8,540 bases of DNA. It comes from an uncultured Bacteroidales bacterium (GTDB taxonomy: Bacteria > Bacteroidota > Bacteroidia > Bacteroidales > UBA932). Below are positions 4,861 through 8,540 of this stretch, one piece after another. The notes beneath the pieces were generated by a model. The model had not been told where the DNA came from, searched no databases, and saw only the letters and a program-made list of their open reading frames with translations. The stretch covers positions 1-8,540 of the forward strand of contig CAMNAD010000059.1 in the NCBI GenBank assembly GCA_946530505.1, in the 5' to 3' direction. A program made the position numbers and the translations under genes. How positions within the stretch are numbered: the first letter of the stretch is position 1; every line of letters starts with the position of its first letter.

Positions 4861-7827
4861 ATGAAAAGACTGATTCTCGTCTCCACCTGCCTGACCCTCG
4901 TTTGTGCAGGCATTCTTGCTCAACCCAGACTGAACAGGGACAACATCCCGGAAATCGTCAAGGCCATGACTGCCGAAGAAAAGGCCTTGCTTGTCGTCGG
5001 CATACAGCAGGATGCCGAGCCGTTCAAAGGCAAATTCCTCCCGGGCACAGGCGGCGTAACGTATCCCATCCCCCGCTTAGGCATTCCTTCAATCGTAATG
5101 ATGGATGGTCCGGTGGGAATACGCCTGGACAACAACAAGACCACCTGCTTCCCTACCGGCCTCCTCACGGCCGCTTCATGGGACAAATCCGCAGCCTTCA
5201 GAATCGGCGAGGCCATAGGAGAAGAATCTCTCGCCATGGGGAACGACGTCATCCTGGCTCCTGGTATGAATATACTTCGCAACCCTCTGAACGGCAGAAA
5301 CTTCGAGTATTTCTCCGAAGACCCTGTGCTGAGCGGTCTGATTGCCGCCGCATACGTCAACGGTGTACAGAGCAAAGGCGTCGGCACTTCCGCCAAGCAT
5401 TTTGCAGCCAACAGCCAGGAGACCAACCGCCTCGATGGCGATTCCAGGCTTGATACGCGCACCCTGAGAGAAATCTATACCAAGGCATTCGAACTTTGCG
5501 TGCGTGACTCTCAGCCATGGACCGTGATGGCGTCGTACAACTACCTCAATGGAGAATACACCCAGGAAAGCCACGACCTGCTCGCCGGCATACTACGGAA
5601 AGATTTCGGCTTCGAGGGTCTGGTGGTCACCGACTGGACCGGCAAGCGCAATACTCCGAAACAGATTCACGCGGGTTCCGACCTGCTGATGGGCGGACAT
5701 CCTTCGCAGACAGAACATATTCTCGAGAGTCTGAAGGACGGCAGCCTCAAGATGGCCGACCTCGACAGGGCGGTAAGCAAATTGTTGGAACTTATTGTCA
5801 AGAGCCCGGTGTTCAACGGAAACAAGGCAACTTTGAAGCCCGATCTGGAAAGAGGGGCAAGGATATCCCGCGAACTGGCCTCCGAAGGAATGGTTCTGCT
5901 GAAAAATGACGGCGTTCTTCCTGTCAAGCCTGCCAACACTGCCCTTTTCGGAGTTTATTCCTACGATCTGATACAGGGAGGAAACGGTGCAGCCTGGGTG
6001 AACTCGCCGCGTGTCGCGAGCCTGGCAGACGGCCTTCAGGATGCAGGATTCCGGCTCGACGGAAACCTGTACAAGCTGTACAAGGGATATGCTTCCTTCA
6101 TTGCAGAGGATCTGAAGCACAACCACAAGGTGAATGTGCACGTGGGTGACGCGCAGAAACCCGAGCTCGAAATCACCAGGAAGGCGATAGAAAGATATGA
6201 AAAAGAGAACGAGCTCGCGGTAATCACTTTCGGCCGCATTTCCGGTGAAGCCCGCGACCGCGTCCTCGCCACGGACTTCCTGCTTCAAGAGAACGAGGTC
6301 AATCTTCTGGAGAATGTCTGCGAAGTCTTCCATTCTGCCGGAAAGAAGGTGGTTGTCGTGCTGAATGTATGCAGCCCCATAGAGACCGCCTCCTGGAGTT
6401 ATCTGCCAGATGCAATCCTTTGCGCCTGGCTGCCCGGGCAGGAAGGCGGATACGCCATAGCAGATGTGCTGGACGGCAAAGTGAATCCTTCCGGAAGGCT
6501 CCCGATGACCTTCCCTCTTGATTATTTCGATGCAGCCGGAGCTGAAGATTTTCCCTATGATTTCCGCAGCGACAGGGCAAACGAAAGCGTGGTGCATCCC
6601 GAAAGACGCGGCATCCCGCTTAAGAATGTAGCCTATACCGATTATACCGAGGGTATTTATGTGGGATACAGGTACTTCTGCACACAAAACAAGCCGGTTG
6701 CCTACCCCTTCGGATATGGTCTCAGCTATACCAGTTTCGATTACAGCGCTGCAAGTGCCAGGATCGCCGGTGACAATCTGATCGCCAGCGTTACGGTAAG
6801 AAATACAGGTACGGTTGCAGGCAAGGAAGCGGTAGGATTATATGTTGCCGCACCTCTTGGAAACTTCAAGGACAAACCGGCCAGGGAACTGCGCGAATTC
6901 GGCAAGACCAGGCTCCTGCAGCCGGGAGAAAGCCAGACTCTGACATTCACCGTTCCGGTGCGCCAGCTCGCCTCTTTCAATTCTGCGAAATCCCGATGGG
7001 AGACCGCCAAGGGCATATACAAGGCATTTTTTGGGGCAGATGCGACCAACGCCCTGGCAGAGACATCGTTCAAAGTATCATCTTCGAAGAACTACCCGGC
7101 AAGCAGGGCCTGCGAACCAGCGCTGCAAGAGTTCAGCGTTCTCACTTACAATGTGGGGGCATTCGGGAAATACGACGAGGATTCTTCCGATGCCGTCGCG
7201 AAGATAATCGAAACGTCAGGAGCCTCGCTTGTGGGGCTCAACGAGCTTGACAGCTGCAACCGCAGGCATAATACCTTCCAGCTCAAGGTCCTTGCCGAAA
7301 AACTCGGCGGTTGGAACTACGTCTTCGCCTCAGCCTTCCCTTATGCCGGAGGAGGATACGGAAACGGGATCCTCTCCAAGAAGCCCATCCTGAACAGCTG
7401 GAGGATTGCTCTTCCCTGCCTTGAAGGCAGCGAGCCGCGCAGCGTGGCTGTGATCGAGACCGAAGATTGCGTTTTCGCGGCCACCCATCTCGATTTCAAG
7501 GACGAAGAAAGTACCGTGGCACAGGCCAGAATCATAAACGACTGGTTCTCATCCAGGTATCCCGCATACAAGAAGCCTGTCATCCTCTGCGGCGATATGA
7601 ACTCCAGGCCAGGCAGCAGGGCGATAAAGGAACTTCAGAAGGTGTGGGACATCGTTCACAGGACGGAAAGAAGCTATCCTTCGCATAAGCCGGAGGCTTG
7701 TATCGACTACGTTTTTACCCTGAAAAGCGCAAGGGAGGTCTTCGAGATTGACGGCGGTACAATCCAGACGGCCGCAACACGCACTGCGTCCGATCATCTT
7801 CCGGTATTTGCAAAGTTGAGATACTAG
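4861..7827 (+). CDS. Secreted fusion: glycoside hydrolase family 3 beta-glycosidase with C-terminal endonuclease/exonuclease/phosphatase (EEP) domain
   Basis: A 988-residue protein. A signal peptide (MKRLILVSTC..., likely cut after GILA at residue 20) sends it to the periplasm; Cys15 lacks a proper lipobox. The GH3 barrel follows, with DGPVGIR (82-88), KHFAANS (179-185) and nucleophile D258 in VVTDW. The alpha/beta-sandwich domain carries the likely acid/base E463 in ISGEARDR, a position consistent with Thermotoga-type GH3 beta-glucosidases. A fibronectin-III-like domain covers about 640-735, where an ordinary GH3 enzyme would end. Residues 755-988 form an EEP domain with a full motif set: YNVGAF (N764), LNELD (E795), ATHLD (H876), GDMN (D912, N914), IDYVF (D949) and ASDH (D978, H979). 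It most resembles the ElsH-like metal-dependent hydrolases. No PA14 insert is seen. The reading frame is continuous, and no Met occurs between residues 549 and 913, so the EEP part has no ATG of its own. Beta-glucosidase activity is likely; the EEP substrate is unknown. Probably co-transcribed with the ROK gene. Confidence 0.94.
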   Translation: MKRLILVSTCLTLVCAGILAQPRLNRDNIPEIVKAMTAEEKALLVVGIQQDAEPFKGKFLPGTGGVTYPIPRLGIPSIVMMDGPVGIRLDNNKTTCFPTGLLTAASWDKSAAFRIGEAIGEESLAMGNDVILAPGMNILRNPLNGRNFEYFSEDPVLSGLIAAAYVNGVQSKGVGTSAKHFAANSQETNRLDGDSRLDTRTLREIYTKAFELCVRDSQPWTVMASYNYLNGEYTQESHDLLAGILRKDFGFEGLVVTDWTGKRNTPKQIHAGSDLLMGGHPSQTEHILESLKDGSLKMADLDRAVSKLLELIVKSPVFNGNKATLKPDLERGARISRELASEGMVLLKNDGVLPVKPANTALFGVYSYDLIQGGNGAAWVNSPRVASLADGLQDAGFRLDGNLYKLYKGYASFIAEDLKHNHKVNVHVGDAQKPELEITRKAIERYEKENELAVITFGRISGEARDRVLATDFLLQENEVNLLENVCEVFHSAGKKVVVVLNVCSPIETASWSYLPDAILCAWLPGQEGGYAIADVLDGKVNPSGRLPMTFPLDYFDAAGAEDFPYDFRSDRANESVVHPERRGIPLKNVAYTDYTEGIYVGYRYFCTQNKPVAYPFGYGLSYTSFDYSAASARIAGDNLIASVTVRNTGTVAGKEAVGLYVAAPLGNFKDKPARELREFGKTRLLQPGESQTLTFTVPVRQLASFNSAKSRWETAKGIYKAFFGADATNALAETSFKVSSSKNYPASRACEPALQEFSVLTYNVGAFGKYDEDSSDAVAKIIETSGASLVGLNELDSCNRRHNTFQLKVLAEKLGGWNYVFASAFPYAGGGYGNGILSKKPILNSWRIALPCLEGSEPRSVAVIETEDCVFAATHLDFKDEESTVAQARIINDWFSSRYPAYKKPVILCGDMNSRPGSRAIKELQKVWDIVHRTERSYPSHKPEACIDYVFTLKSAREVFEIDGGTIQTAATRTASDHLPVFAKLRY
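7824..7827. other. Shared stop palindrome CTAG between convergent genes
   Basis: The four bases CTAG contain TAG on the plus strand (7825-7827, end of the GH3-EEP gene) and TAG on the minus strand (7826-7824, end of the glutamine synthetase gene). The two coding regions therefore end tail to tail on one palindrome with no intergenic space, and I see no hairpin with a T-run nearby that could act as an intrinsic terminator. Confidence 0.9.
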
Positions 7828-8540
7828 CTGATAAACAGCAGTTCGCGGTACTTCGGCAGCGGCCAGGTAGCATTGTCGACAATCTCCTCGAGGTCGTCGA
7901 TCGGTTTACGGATGCCCGGCAGGAGTTCGGCTACTTCACTGTACGCCAAAGCTTTCTGGTAAGTATCCTCGATCTTGTTCGCCTTCTTGCGCGCCTCGGT
8001 AATACCGACCACCTTCTCGCGTATATCAGATATCAGAGCGGATATATCTTTCGCAAAGCCCAGTTCTACCCGGGCGACATCTTCTCCAAGAAGATCCTTC
8101 TGCAGGCGTGCATTCTGCAGAAGCCTGGTCTGATAGTCCAGCGCAGCTGGGATAATATGATTGAGGGCCATACGTCCCATCACCCGGGCTTCTATCTGAA
8201 TCTTCTTTACATAGGTCTCGAGCTTGACCTCGTTGCGTGCGTGGAGTTCTTTTTCGTTAAAGACGCCGCAGCGGGTGAACATCTTCACGGAAGCATCCTT
8301 CTCATATTCGAGGAACATCTTCGGCACTATGTTTTCTGTGTCCAGGCCACGGACGGCAGCTTCTTTCTTCCACTCGTCGGAATATCCGTTCCCGTCGAAG
8401 CATACAACTTTTAATATACTGTCGATCAATGGCTTGAGTACATCCATCACGGCGATGTCAAGAGCCTTGCCGGATGCGATTTCCGCATCTACCGCCTGCT
8501 TGAAGTCTGCCGTATGTGCTCCGTAAAATATACGCGAAAG
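7824..8540 (-). CDS. glnN: Type III glutamine synthetase (GSIII), C-terminal 238 residues; N-terminus beyond window
   Basis: The frame is open from the right edge to the TAG at 7826-7824; a GTG at 8450 lies inside the gene and is not its start. Recognisable GSIII features are FDGNGYSDEWKKEAAVRGL (visible residues 48-66), the helical stretch GVFNEKELHARNEVKLETYV (92-111), IEARVMGRMALNHIIPAAL (116-134) and the C-terminal WPLPKYRELLFI (226-237). GSIII enzymes are about 700-730 residues long and make glutamine from glutamate, ammonia and ATP in the cytosol; they are characteristic of Bacteroidota (glnN of Bacteroides fragilis) and some cyanobacteria. About two thirds of the protein, including most of the active site, lies outside the window. 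The gene converges with the GH3-EEP gene, and the two overlap by four bases at their stops. There is no sign of decay in the visible part. Confidence 0.93.
   Translation of the reverse strand, partial: LSRIFYGAHTADFKQAVDAEIASGKALDIAVMDVLKPLIDSILKVVCFDGNGYSDEWKKEAAVRGLDTENIVPKMFLEYEKDASVKMFTRCGVFNEKELHARNEVKLETYVKKIQIEARVMGRMALNHIIPAALDYQTRLLQNARLQKDLLGEDVARVELGFAKDISALISDIREKVVGITEARKKANKIEDTYQKALAYSEVAELLPGIRKPIDDLEEIVDNATWPLPKYRELLFIS

Noticed and set aside
4861..4920. Lipoprotein signal with Cys15 in the GH3-EEP protein
   Set aside because: The residues before Cys15 are T-L-V, with Val at -1, which does not fit a lipobox; cleavage after Ala20 by signal peptidase I fits better.
5593..6687. 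A 364-codon open frame antisense to the GH3 domain
   Set aside because: It lies wholly opposite a gene with clear GH3 motifs, its translation shows no recognisable domain, and long antisense frames are expected in GC-rich coding sequence.
7824..8450. A complete 208-residue gene starting at the GTG at 8450
   Set aside because: The same frame stays open to the window edge and the upstream residues continue the type III glutamine synthetase sequence, so this is the tail of a longer gene.

Overview
The window looks like chromosomal DNA from a Bacteroidales-type member of the Bacteroidota. The evidence is a type III glutamine synthetase, a RecD-like helicase of the kind common in that phylum, starts without Shine-Dalgarno sequences preceded by A/T-rich leaders, and candidate -7 elements matching the Bacteroides pattern TAnnTTTG. 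The coding sequence is moderately GC-rich. The genus cannot be decided from the sequence alone. Coding density is very high: the only real non-coding stretch is a 74-bp A/T-rich divergent promoter region at 3606-3679. I see no tRNA, rRNA, CRISPR array, insertion sequence or other mobile element.

The left half is a leftward, tightly packed operon read from 3605 down to the window edge. It encodes (i) a 272-residue inner-membrane protein with two membrane helices, a large outside domain and a degenerate HAMP/coiled-coil tail but no output domain; (ii) a TrkH-type potassium channel subunit, whose ATG overlaps the previous stop by one base (TGATG); and (iii) a superfamily 1 RecD-like helicase, whose ATG directly follows the trkH stop (TAGATG) and which runs off the left edge. 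The three are probably translationally coupled although their likely functions are unrelated.

The right half is a rightward two-gene unit: a ROK-family regulator with a winged helix-turn-helix, then after 14 bp a secreted 988-residue protein. That protein joins a complete glycoside hydrolase family 3 enzyme (with fibronectin-like domain) to a complete endonuclease/exonuclease/phosphatase (EEP) domain. The simplest reading is a sugar-responsive regulator controlling a periplasmic glycosidase with an attached phosphoesterase. The fusion is the most unusual item in the window. The divergent promoter region carries a 27-bp imperfect palindrome plus a third half-site covering both candidate -7 elements, a plausible site for autoregulation by the ROK protein.

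At the right edge is the C-terminal 238 residues of a leftward type III glutamine synthetase. Its stop codon shares the palindrome CTAG with the stop of the GH3-EEP gene, so two convergent genes end on the same four bases with no terminator between them.
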